Positions 1 to 5,944 are shown, numbered from the stretch's first letter. The stretch: 10,907 nt of DNA from Anaeroplasma sp902783745 (GCA_946617655.1 CAMOKL010000040.1:1-10907), one strand, 5' to 3'. Translations and numbers: made by a program. The notes: generated from the sequence alone by a model not told the origin.

Positions 1-66
1 AAAAATGATATTTCAGAAAAAGATATCACAAAAGAAAGGGTATTAAAGCATGAAGATCTTGATTGA
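1..66 (+). CDS. C-terminal end of an unidentified protein (partial)
   Basis: Frame 1 is open from the first base and ends at TGA (64-66), giving 21 residues that finish in ...VLKHEDLD. The tail is highly charged and lysine/glutamate-rich, with no motif I recognise. A strong hairpin follows about 30 bases downstream and would terminate it, which supports a real gene end rather than chance. The start lies outside the window, so no function can be assigned. Confidence 0.45.
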   Translation, partial: KNDISEKDITKERVLKHEDLD

Positions 67-96
67 TAAATTTTATAAAATTATTTATTAAGTTAA

Positions 97-122
97 AATG
101 AGGCTCATAACTGAGCCTCATT
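97..122. terminator. Bidirectional intrinsic terminator
   Basis: An 11-bp perfect stem AATGAGGCTCA / TGAGCCTCATT (97-107 and 112-122) closes a 4-base loop. It is flanked by AAAA on the left and a T-rich run (CTATTTATTTAATTTT) on the right, so it can act in both directions. It lies between the + strand gene ending at 66 and the - strand GGDEF gene ending at 137, where a shared terminator is expected. Confidence 0.8.
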
Positions 123-136
123 CTATTTATTTAATT

Positions 137-1183
137 TTAATCTTTATCTATATTCATTAATTCCATTTCAAGTAATGTGGATACATACATTACTAATGCA
201 ATTTCATGTTCTTGCCAAATTCTTGTGATTTCTTTTTCAGCAATTATTAAATATCCATAGTTCATTTTATATGTTTTAAGCTTAGATACCATAATACTTT
301 GAATTGCTCTAGAATTTAAGAAATTAGATAATGCTTCGTCATTAGCCTTATATTTAGTTAATGGAGTTTCAAAAAATATAGTATCTCCATTTAAAATCTT
401 TTCTAAATGTAGCTCATAATACTCAATAGCTCTTTTTTCTTCATCATTATAATTTGTGATATATGTTCTTTCGTTTGTCAGGAAATAAACATAAGAACAG
501 TGAAGATGAGAGTATAAGAAGTCTACTGTACTTTTAATGATTTGTTTTTTACCTTTATCAATATCAAATAATCTTTTGCTTGAGTTAAATAGTTTAATTA
601 AAGAACCTTCAGCTATTTCATGTACTACAATATCTTTATGTTTTGATTCTACATAAATGATGTAGCAGTTTCTACCTTTTAATTTTCCTCTATATAAAGC
701 TTTATCAGCTTTAGAGAATAATTTCTCATAATCTTTTTCATCATCTGGGTATTTTGCACATCCTAGTGTTGCGGTAAGATAAATATCTCTTAGTCCATCA
801 TTATAATATTTTCTAAATATTTTATTTCTTTCATATAATGATTCAAGTTTATGATGTACATCATCATATTCTACTACATTTGGCATTAAAAGTAAGAATT
901 CATCTCCCCCATATCTTCCTACATAAATATCTTTATAGCAAAACTTTTTTAGGTTATCTCCTACGCTTTTTAAAATGAAATCACCTGATAGGTGACCAAA
1001 TGAGTCATTTATTTGTTTAAAATTATCTAAGTCTAATATCATTATTGTAAATGGAATATTGTCTTTAATTAATCCTTTTGCGATATTAATTATTGCAGTA
1101 CGTGAGAAGATTTGTGTTAGTGGATCTATTATTGAATCATCAATCATATTATCTAAATATTTAATATCTCTATAATCTATCAT
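137..1183 (-). CDS. Diguanylate cyclase, N-terminal GGDEF plus C-terminal GAF-like domain
   Basis: Predicted cytosolic enzyme of 348 residues making cyclic di-GMP from two GTP. The GGDEF domain spans about residues 15-180. It has the metal site in DLDNFKQIND (D51), the active motif RYGGDEF (GGDEF at 92-96) and the closing ALYRGKLKGRN. Residues equivalent to PleD N335 and D344, which hold guanine, are N59 and D68. The four residues at the usual RxxD product-inhibition site read YKDI, so that site looks absent. The C-terminal part (about 185-348) has a GAF-like pattern ending in IWQEHEIALVMYVSTLLEME. No membrane segment is seen. I chose ATG at 1183 because AGAGGTGAT lies just upstream; an in-frame TTG at 1204 has no ribosome site. 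It is controlled by the riboswitch in its leader and is a paralogue of the gene at 2989-4059. Cyclase activity is inferred from motifs. Confidence 0.9.
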   Translation of the reverse strand: MIDYRDIKYLDNMIDDSIIDPLTQIFSRTAIINIAKGLIKDNIPFTIMILDLDNFKQINDSFGHLSGDFILKSVGDNLKKFCYKDIYVGRYGGDEFLLLMPNVVEYDDVHHKLESLYERNKIFRKYYNDGLRDIYLTATLGCAKYPDDEKDYEKLFSKADKALYRGKLKGRNCYIIYVESKHKDIVVHEIAEGSLIKLFNSSKRLFDIDKGKKQIIKSTVDFLYSHLHCSYVYFLTNERTYITNYNDEEKRAIEYYELHLEKILNGDTIFFETPLTKYKANDEALSNFLNSRAIQSIMVSKLKTYKMNYGYLIIAEKEITRIWQEHEIALVMYVSTLLEMELMNIDKD

Positions 1184-1201
1184 ATAATCACCTCTAGTTT
1201 G

Positions 1202-1236
1202 CAAAATAAAAAGGGATTCAAAGCTAAAGAATCCCT
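1202..1236 (-). terminator. Riboswitch-controlled intrinsic terminator
   Basis: Read on the - strand: AGGGATTC (1236-1229), loop TTTAGCTTT, GAATCCCT (1219-1212), then TTTTATTTT. This is a clean 8-bp stem with a U-run, only about 20 bases before the ribosome site of the GGDEF gene. The loop plus its flanking bases (1219-1229) is the exact complement of 1269-1279 in the upstream riboswitch core, giving an alternative antiterminator pairing. Confidence 0.9.
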
Positions 1237-1237
1237 A

Positions 1238-1315
1238 TTAATACTGCAACTGGCTGCCAGTTAAGGCCCTTTAGCTTTGCGTCATACAGTTTCCCGTATT
1301 TTGCTAATTATTCGT
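1238..1315 (-). ncRNA. c-di-GMP-I (GEMM-I) class riboswitch, possible A20 variant
   Basis: The - strand transcript has the GEMM-I signatures in order: AGCAAA; a hairpin ATACGG-GAAA-CTGTAT with a GNRA tetraloop (1299-1284); the hallmark GACGCAAAGC (1283-1274); AAAGGGCCTTAA; and CTGGCAGCCAGTTGCAG (1260-1244). Flanking AATAATT and AGTATT can close the outer helix with one bulge. The base before GCAAA, equivalent to Vc2 G20, is A here. The base equivalent to C92 is retained. The P3 arm is very short (CC-TTAACT-GG), so the usual tetraloop receptor is not obvious. The core segment CAAAGCTAAAG can pair over 11 bases with the terminator loop. Ligand binding should hold the core in the aptamer and release the terminator, so an OFF switch is inferred. 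The class is well supported; the ligand (c-di-GMP or 3',3'-cGAMP) is uncertain. Confidence 0.87.
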
Positions 1316-1322
1316 TTAGTTA

Positions 1323-1351
1323 ATAATACAGTATATTCTTTATATTGTCAA
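1323..1351 (-). promoter_or_regulatory. Promoter of the riboswitch-GGDEF transcript
   Basis: On the - strand, TTGACA (1351-1346), a 17-base spacer, then TATTAT (1328-1323). This is a near-consensus housekeeping sigma promoter. The predicted transcript start near 1316 falls right at the 5' edge of the riboswitch, so the aptamer is the first structure made. Confidence 0.8.
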
Positions 1352-1405
1352 ATTTTATTGAGTTTTAAAGTTATGAACAAAATACTAGTTTATATTATAA
1401 AAAAG

Positions 1406-1442
1406 TGCTAAAATATAAGTATAATTATACTATTTAAGGAGG
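1406..1442 (+). promoter_or_regulatory. Putative promoter and ribosome site for the aquaporin gene
   Basis: TGCTAAAAT (1406-1414) resembles an extended -10, and a separate TATAAT lies at 1420-1425; neither has a convincing -35. The ribosome site AAGGAGG (1436-1442) is strong and sits 11 bases before the ATG at 1454. The exact promoter hexamers are uncertain. Confidence 0.4.
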
Positions 1443-1453
1443 AAAAAAAGAAA

Positions 1454-2206
1454 ATGAATAGTTTAGTTAAAAAAGCTATAGCTGAATGTTTAGGAACTTT
1501 CGTATTAGTTTTCTTTGCGGTAGGTACAGCTATTATTAGCGGTGATTTAGTTGCAACTGCACTTGCATTCGGCTTAGTTATTGTTGCTATGGCATTCTCA
1601 ATTGGTAAGATTTCAGGTTGCCATATTAACCCTGCAGTTTCTATTGCCTGTCTTATTACTAAGAGAATGTCATTAAAGGAATTCTTAGTATATGTATGTG
1701 CACAAATTGTTGGTGGTCTTTTAGGTGCAGTAGTATTATTTGCTATTATTGCAATGTCTAGAAATGATGCTGCTGAAGCTACAAAGGCATTCTTTGTTGA
1801 TGCTGGTTCTAACTTCACATTTGGTAAGGAATTAAAGTTCGGTCCAATTCTTGGTGCATTCTTATTTGAAGTTATTTTAACATTTGTATTTGTTTATGTA
1901 ATTTTAAATGTTACTGCAAAGAATTCTAAGGTTTCTAAGTATGCTGGTTTAATTATTGGCTTTACTTTAACTTTAGTACATTTAATCGGTATTGCATTCA
2001 CTGGTACATCAGTAAACCCTGCAAGAAGTATTGCAACAGCATTCGCTGATTTATTCTTCTCAGGTAATGCTAATGCATTAAAGCATGTATGGATTTTCAT
2101 TATAGCTCCACTTGGTGGTGGTGCACTTGCTGCATTAGTTTATAATCTTTTAAATAAGAAAGATGATGAAGCATCTGAAGATTCTAAAGAAGAAGATAAT
2201 GAATAA
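1454..2206 (+). CDS. Aquaporin, AqpZ-like water channel (MIP family)
   Basis: A 250-residue integral membrane channel for passive water flow. Both pore motifs are intact: HINPAVSIA (NPA at 59-61) and SVNPARSIA (NPA at 188-190). The residues at the aromatic/arginine filter positions, aligned by eye with E. coli AqpZ, are F39, H176, T185 and R191. This is the narrow water-selective set rather than the glycerol-facilitator set (G at the H position). Six hydrophobic segments and the two half-helices follow the MIP plan. The N-terminal AECLGTFVLVFF is typical of the family. The last 17 residues form an acidic, lysine-containing tail that I do not recognise. The start is fixed by AAGGAGG upstream. 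A strong terminator follows, so it is probably monocistronic. Substrate choice is inferred from the filter residues only. Confidence 0.93.
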   Translation: MNSLVKKAIAECLGTFVLVFFAVGTAIISGDLVATALAFGLVIVAMAFSIGKISGCHINPAVSIACLITKRMSLKEFLVYVCAQIVGGLLGAVVLFAIIAMSRNDAAEATKAFFVDAGSNFTFGKELKFGPILGAFLFEVILTFVFVYVILNVTAKNSKVSKYAGLIIGFTLTLVHLIGIAFTGTSVNPARSIATAFADLFFSGNANALKHVWIFIIAPLGGGALAALVYNLLNKKDDEASEDSKEEDNE

Positions 2207-2215
2207 TTAGATTTC

Positions 2216-2254
2216 AAGACTTACAGTTTTATAAAACTTGTAAGTCTTTTTTTT
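2216..2254 (+). terminator. Intrinsic terminator of the aquaporin gene
   Basis: AAGACTTACA (2216-2225) pairs perfectly with TGTAAGTCTT (2239-2248). The inner part GTTTT-AT-AAAAC extends the stem past one unpaired base. A run of eight T (2247-2254) follows. It starts ten bases after the stop codon. Confidence 0.9.
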
Positions 2255-2256
2255 AC

Positions 2257-2280
2257 CTCTTATTTTTGCTAAAATAAGAG
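2257..2280 (+). promoter_or_regulatory. Palindrome over a putative extended -10
   Basis: CTCTTATTTT (2257-2266) and AAAATAAGAG (2271-2280) are perfect 10-bp arms around TGCT. The centre and right arm contain TGCTAAAAT, an extended -10-like sequence, in the only short gap available to start transcription of the next gene. It could be a promoter overlapping an operator, a second weak terminator stem, or chance in A+T-rich DNA. No clear -35 is seen. Confidence 0.35.
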
Positions 2281-2294
2281 TAGTAGGTGATGTT

Positions 2295-2927
2295 ATGGCA
2301 CTTGGTAAATCAGTTTTTCAAGAACAAATTAATAATTTAAAGACTTTTACAGAAATTAATATTAGAAATATGGATAATCAAGATCCAGCATTAATATTTG
2401 CATCTATGGTAACGAAAAAGACAATTGAAATACTATATACTGCATCATATGCATATACTAATAGGCTACTAGATGTATTATTTTCAATGATAAGATTACT
2501 ACAGGATAATTGTTTAGCAATAGAATCAGCTAAAGAGCTTGGATTTTTGACGTATATTAAATGTATTCAAGCAAACCAACCTATTAATTTACAAATAATA
2601 CCTGAAAAGTATCGTGATAATAACCCAAATAATCCTCAAAATCTAATGACAGATGGTCATGTAAGAGATATGATAGGTAAGCAATATAAGGGATTTATTA
2701 ATGTTTATAGATTTACATCAAAATCAGTCCATTTTAATGGTCAAAGCTTTAATCTTATAATGATTCCAGATGAAGATGGAAAAAGAAAATTAACGTTTGA
2801 AATTGGTAATAAAGAGAAGTTTTTTGAGAAAAACTTCATATGGGCCAAATCAACTATTATCACTTTAGCTAAAATAATATTTGATATGCTACAAAAAACA
2901 CCTGAACTTGGTTTGTTGACAAAGTAG
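2295..2927 (+). CDS. Hypothetical protein, mostly helical, DUF5677-like pattern
   Basis: A 210-residue soluble protein that I do not recognise with confidence. No signal peptide is seen and no membrane span is clear. Two features stand out: a hydrophobic helix with a conserved-looking arginine (VLFSMIRLLQDNCLAIESAK, about residues 56-75), and later YRFTSKSVHF (about 143-152) with an invariant-looking S..VH. An R-x-L-x-E-type helix followed by Y..lS..vH recalls DUF5677-type proteins of unknown function, but this is a resemblance by eye only. The ATG at 2295 has AGGTGAT at a good distance. It begins 40 bases past the aquaporin terminator and ends 61 bases before the second GGDEF gene, with no terminator in between, so co-transcription with that cyclase is likely. 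The gap also has its own possible -10. Confidence 0.75.
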   Translation: MALGKSVFQEQINNLKTFTEINIRNMDNQDPALIFASMVTKKTIEILYTASYAYTNRLLDVLFSMIRLLQDNCLAIESAKELGFLTYIKCIQANQPINLQIIPEKYRDNNPNNPQNLMTDGHVRDMIGKQYKGFINVYRFTSKSVHFNGQSFNLIMIPDEDGKRKLTFEIGNKEKFFEKNFIWAKSTIITLAKIIFDMLQKTPELGLLTK

Positions 2928-2988
2928 TAAAACTATTCTAAAATAGAGTTAAATATAAAACGATTATATTTGAATATGAGGTGGTAAT

Positions 2989-4059
2989 ATGAACGAAGCT
3001 ATGATGAAAAGGTATAAATATTTTGATGACCATGATCCAGAATATTCTTTTGATCCATTAACTAAAGTTTTAAATAGACAAGAAATTACAGGGTTTATAG
3101 AATGGTTAATTCAAGAAAATGTTCCTTTTACAGCATCAATGTCTGATATCGATAATTTTAAGAATGTAAATGATGGATATGGACATATGATTGGGGATGA
3201 CGTTTTAGAAAAAATTGGTAAAACGATAGAAGATGTAATTGGTTCATATGGTCTTGTTGGTAGATATGGTGGAGATGAATTCTTAATAGTATTACCATAT
3301 ATTACAGAATATAACGATGTTTGGAGTATATTCCATAATCTTAATTTGAGAATACCTAATGTTAAATATGATAGAGTAGATGAATTATCTGTAACTATAA
3401 CATCAGGTATATCTAGATTCCCAATGGATGGAAAAACATATAATGAAATTGTTTCAACATCTGATAAAGCATTATATAGAGGTAAGATGAAAGGTAGAAA
3501 TTGCTTCATAATTTATCTTGCCGCAAAACATGCAAATATCTTATTAAAAACTGATAATGAAAAAACATTCTCATCAATGGAAACAATTAATAAGGTAATG
3601 GGATTATTAACTAAAAAAGATTCTTTAAAAAATAAGATAGAATCAATAGTTAAATTCTTTACATTTGGTATGATGATGGATTATGTAGGAATACAAGGAA
3701 AGTCTAGTATGCTTACAGAATCTTATTATAAATTATGTAAGGTAAAATCATTTGGATTTATCCCAAATGAATTCTATCAAAAAGAAATGAATTCAATTGG
3801 ATTAATGTTTTTAAATGATAGAAAAACTTTAGTTCAAATTGGTGATAAGGAATTACATGAGAGATTGAAATCTCAAGATGTAAAATCCGTATTTGCATAT
3901 AGCATTCAATGTGAAAATAAATGCTATGGTACATTTGTTGTATATTCTAATCAAGGAAGAATATGGCAATCAAAGGAAATGGATTTATTTGTAATTGCTT
4001 CTAATTTAATAGCTTTAGAGTTAAAAGAATTAGGTAAGACATTAGAAGATATTTTATAA
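2989..4059 (+). CDS. Diguanylate cyclase, N-terminal GGDEF plus C-terminal GAF-like domain (paralogue 2)
   Basis: A 356-residue paralogue of the gene at 137-1183, with the same order of domains and near-equal length. The GGDEF domain covers about residues 20-180: MSDIDNFKNVND with the metal aspartate, guanine-contact equivalents N61 and D70, RYGGDEF (94-98) and ALYRGKMKGRN. The residues at the RxxD inhibition site read GSYG, so feedback binding there is not expected. The C-terminal part (about 190-356) is GAF-like and ends IWQSKEMDLFVIASNLIALE, matching the paralogue's WQEHEIALVMYVSTLLEME. No transmembrane segment is seen, so the sensor input should be cytosolic. The start has GAGGTGG upstream. 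Unlike the other copy it has no riboswitch leader, and it probably shares a transcript with the upstream hypothetical gene. What the GAF-like domain senses is unknown. Confidence 0.9.
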   Translation: MNEAMMKRYKYFDDHDPEYSFDPLTKVLNRQEITGFIEWLIQENVPFTASMSDIDNFKNVNDGYGHMIGDDVLEKIGKTIEDVIGSYGLVGRYGGDEFLIVLPYITEYNDVWSIFHNLNLRIPNVKYDRVDELSVTITSGISRFPMDGKTYNEIVSTSDKALYRGKMKGRNCFIIYLAAKHANILLKTDNEKTFSSMETINKVMGLLTKKDSLKNKIESIVKFFTFGMMMDYVGIQGKSSMLTESYYKLCKVKSFGFIPNEFYQKEMNSIGLMFLNDRKTLVQIGDKELHERLKSQDVKSVFAYSIQCENKCYGTFVVYSNQGRIWQSKEMDLFVIASNLIALELKELGKTLEDIL

Positions 4060-4063
4060 TTGA

Positions 4064-4096
4064 AAAAGGCATTGTGCGATTGCACAATGTCTTTTT
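4064..4096. terminator. Bidirectional intrinsic terminator
   Basis: CATTGTGC (4070-4077) pairs with GCACAATG (4082-4089) around a 4-base loop, extended by AAAAAG on the left and CTTTTT on the right. The A-run and T-run let it work for both converging genes, the GGDEF gene ending at 4059 and ispG. The TAA stop of ispG lies at its right edge. Confidence 0.88.
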
Positions 4097-5135
4097 AACC
4101 TTCATATTCATCTATAGCTTTTTTTAATTCATCAATAATATCTTTTTCTTTGATCTTTTTGACTGGTTTTCCATGTGAGAATATTAATCCCTCACCAATT
4201 CCACCTGCAACACCAATATCAGCTTCTCTAGCTTCCCCTGGCCCATTTACAACACATCCCATTACTGCAACGTGGATTTTTTTATCTACTTTATATAGAT
4301 AATCTTCAATTTCTTTTGCGATAGGAATTAAGTTTACTTGAGTACGTCCACATGTAGGACAAGAAGTTAGAATTGGCATATCTTTTAATCCTAATTCATT
4401 TAGAATAACTCTTGCCGCTTTTACTTCATTTATAGGATCATCAGTTAATGATACTCTTATTGTATTACCAATTCCTAATCCTAAGATTTCAGATAATCCA
4501 ATTGATGATGTGATTAAACCTTTAAATCCAGTACCTGCCTCAGTTATACCTACATGTAATGGATAATTAAATGTGTTAGATGCTTTAATATATGCTTCCT
4601 TTGCAAGCTTAATATTAGATGCTTTAATTGATAATACTATATCATGGAAATCTAATTCCTCTAATATATCAATATGGCTTTTTGCAGCAAGAATCATATT
4701 ATCTGCATTTAATTCCATACCACGTGGAAGAGAACCGCCATTAACTCCAATACGAATAGGAATTTGTCTTTCTTTACATAATTCTACAATTTCTTTTATT
4801 TTAGTTTTATTAGTTATATTTCCTGGATTCAATCTTACTGCATCAACGCCTTGTTTAATTGCCTCTATTGCAAGTTCAGGTTGAAAATGTATATCTGCAA
4901 CTAAAGGAATATGGATTCCTTTTTTAATTTCACCTATAGATTTTGCATCCTCCATATCTAATACTGCAACTCTTATAATATCGCATCCATATTCTTCTAA
5001 TTTAAGGATTTGTGATACTGTACTTTTAACATCCTTTGTTTTAGTATTACACATAGATTGTACTAATATAGGGTTATTACCACCAAGGTATTTATTACCT
5101 ACTTTAACAACTCTAGTTTCATTTCTTAAAGTCAC
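4095..5135 (-). CDS. ispG: 4-hydroxy-3-methylbut-2-en-1-yl diphosphate synthase (flavodoxin/ferredoxin)
   Basis: IspG (GcpE) converts ME-cPP into HMBPP, the penultimate step of the MEP isoprenoid pathway, using a [4Fe-4S] cluster in the cytosol. The N-terminal barrel shows the family's PILVQSMCNTKTKD, LVADIHFQPELA and VRLNPGNI motifs, plus RIGVNGGSLP and GITEAGTG. The C-terminal cluster domain has CPTCGRT and MGCVVNGPGEA, giving cluster ligands C259, C262 and C294 plus E301. From the start chosen here it has 346 residues, normal for bacterial IspG without the extra plant-type domain. I chose GTG at 5135 because AGAGGTG lies just upstream. The longer frame opening with TTG at 5159 would put the ribosome site inside the gene. 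A TATAAT (5167-5162 on -) lies upstream with a poor -35. It is divergent from the small membrane gene. Confidence 0.96.
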   Translation of the reverse strand: MTLRNETRVVKVGNKYLGGNNPILVQSMCNTKTKDVKSTVSQILKLEEYGCDIIRVAVLDMEDAKSIGEIKKGIHIPLVADIHFQPELAIEAIKQGVDAVRLNPGNITNKTKIKEIVELCKERQIPIRIGVNGGSLPRGMELNADNMILAAKSHIDILEELDFHDIVLSIKASNIKLAKEAYIKASNTFNYPLHVGITEAGTGFKGLITSSIGLSEILGLGIGNTIRVSLTDDPINEVKAARVILNELGLKDMPILTSCPTCGRTQVNLIPIAKEIEDYLYKVDKKIHVAVMGCVVNGPGEAREADIGVAGGIGEGLIFSHGKPVKKIKEKDIIDELKKAIDEYEG

Positions 5136-5161
5136 TATAACACCTCTATTCACTAACAATA

Positions 5162-5167
5162 ATTATA
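5162..5167 (-). promoter_or_regulatory. ispG: Putative -10 of ispG
   Basis: TATAAT on the - strand, about 27 bases before the chosen GTG start. The hexamer 17 bases upstream (TGGCTT) is a weak -35, so this is only a likely promoter. Confidence 0.45.
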
Positions 5168-5229
5168 CTATAATGACTTATGAAAAGCCATTATAATAAT
5201 TAAAATTAGGTTTTTTAAAAGAAATATAG

Positions 5230-5254
5230 TATAATTTAAAAAAATTAGGAGGAG
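5230..5254 (+). promoter_or_regulatory. Putative -10 and strong ribosome site of the small membrane protein gene
   Basis: TATAAT at 5230-5235 has no clear -35. AGGAGGAG (5247-5254) lies six bases before the ATG at 5261 and is a near-ideal ribosome site. If this -10 is used, the transcript would have a very short leader. Confidence 0.45.
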
Positions 5255-5260
5255 TTTAAA

Positions 5261-5602
5261 ATGAGTAATAATAATGGAAAAGCAAATATGTTACTTACTA
5301 ATGCAATAGTAGTATGTGTTATAGCAGGTGCATCTTTAATAATTCATCAGCTACTTGCGGTTATAGGTGTTAGTGGTAATTTAGTTTGGACAATAATTAA
5401 TTCTTTATTTGTAATATTAAATGCATTAAATGGTGCTTATGCAATAAGAAATATTATGTTACCTTTAAAAAATGATATTTCAAGTGATAATGCTGCATTT
5501 ATATTAGGACTTATTGGTATGATTGTATCTTTTGTTGTTTGTTTATGGTGGGGAATTGATGCAGTAAATAATTTAATTGGTACAATACAAGGTAATCTAT
5601 AA
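5261..5602 (+). CDS. Small three-helix membrane protein of unknown function
   Basis: A 113-residue hydrophobic protein. Membrane segments can be seen at about residues 11-34 (LLTNAIVVCVIAGASLIIHQ), 40-61 (LVWTIINSLFVILNALNGAY) and 79-102 (AAFILGLIGMIVSFVVCLWW). Between helices 2 and 3 is a polar stretch with several charged residues (RNIMLPLKNDISSDN). There is no catalytic or metal-binding motif and I do not recognise the family. The reading frame is supported by the strong AGGAGGAG ribosome site, a -10-like TATAAT and the absence of a competing frame. It is divergently placed from ispG, with about 125 bases between the two starts, and stands alone; no clear terminator follows it. Confidence 0.75.
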   Translation: MSNNNGKANMLLTNAIVVCVIAGASLIIHQLLAVIGVSGNLVWTIINSLFVILNALNGAYAIRNIMLPLKNDISSDNAAFILGLIGMIVSFVVCLWWGIDAVNNLIGTIQGNL

Positions 5603-5644
5603 TTTCTTATTATTTTGTAATTTATAAAATTATAAAAATTGTAC

Positions 5645-5673
5645 TTGAAAAATGTTCCTTAAAAGAATATAAT
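5645..5673 (+). promoter_or_regulatory. rpmG: Promoter of rpmG
   Basis: TTGAAA (5645-5650), a 17-base spacer and perfect TATAAT (5668-5673). Transcription should begin near 5680, leaving a leader of about 70 bases. That leader holds a weak 6-bp hairpin (TTTGAA/TTCAAA) but no regulatory RNA I recognise. Confidence 0.8.
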
Positions 5674-5748
5674 AGTGCTTGCAGTACGTTTGAAGGATAT
5701 TCAAATGTAAAATATAGAAAATAATCTTTAGGTCTGGAGGGATAAGGC

Positions 5749-5898
5749 ATGCGTGATCTAGTAAAATTAGTTTGTGAAGAATGCAAGAACGAAAATTATT
5801 ATACAGACAAGAATAAGAAGACAACTCCTGAAAGAATGGAGATTAAGAAATATTGTCCTCATTGTCGTAAGCATACTAATCATAAGGAAAAGAAGTAA
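5749..5898 (+). CDS. rpmG: 50S ribosomal protein L33
   Basis: A 49-residue protein (MRDLVKLVCEECKNENYYT... ending HTNHKEKK) of the large ribosomal subunit, usual length for L33. Two CxxC pairs, CEEC (residues 9-12) and CPHC (36-39), mark the zinc-binding form. The lysine-rich middle (DKNKKTTPERMEIKKY) matches the family's YxTxKNKK..PeRlelkKy pattern. GGAGG (5736-5740) fixes the start. A promoter and a terminator bracket it as a single-gene unit. In many Bacillota rpmG is followed by secE and nusG; here the next gene is an unrelated hydrolase, so this copy is outside that cluster. Whether the genome has a second, zinc-free copy cannot be seen. Confidence 0.95.
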   Translation: MRDLVKLVCEECKNENYYTDKNKKTTPERMEIKKYCPHCRKHTNHKEKK

Positions 5899-5919
5899 GA
5901 TTTTCTTACTTTTAACAAT

Positions 5920-5944
5920 AAGGCAACCTGGTGTTGCCTTTTTT
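5920..5944 (+). terminator. rpmG: Intrinsic terminator of rpmG
   Basis: AAGGCAAC (5920-5927), loop CTGGT, GTTGCCTT (5933-5940), then TTTTG. The 8-bp stem runs into a T-tract about 20 bases after the stop codon. Confidence 0.9.

Noticed and set aside
1184..1204. Longer N-terminus of the first GGDEF protein from TTG at 1204
   Set aside because: AGAGGTGAT sits right before the ATG at 1183 and would be inside the gene with the longer start; the TTG lies in the terminator's U-tract and has no ribosome site.
1408..1818. 136-residue open frame on the - strand inside the aquaporin gene
   Set aside because: It is antisense to a fully motif-supported aquaporin, has no ribosome site, and its hydrophobic/low-complexity content mirrors the host gene.
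1406..2945. CTAAAATA shared upstream of three + strand genes (about 1408, 2269, 2937) as a common regulatory element
   Set aside because: An 8-base A+T-rich word is expected about this often by chance here, and it also occurs inside a coding region near 2869.
3111..3509. 132-residue open frame on the - strand inside the second GGDEF gene
   Set aside because: It is antisense to the conserved GGDEF domain and lacks a start signal or recognisable motif.
4573..4884. 103-residue + strand open frame inside ispG
   Set aside because: It is antisense to conserved IspG motifs and has no ribosome binding site.
5136..5159. Longer N-terminus of IspG from TTG at 5159
   Set aside because: The AGAGGTG ribosome site for GTG at 5135 would be inside the gene, and the extra eight residues are not typical of the family.
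5895..5909. GTAAG-ATTTT-CTTAC hairpin at the rpmG stop codon
   Set aside because: A 5-bp stem without a T-tract of its own; the real terminator follows at 5920-5944.
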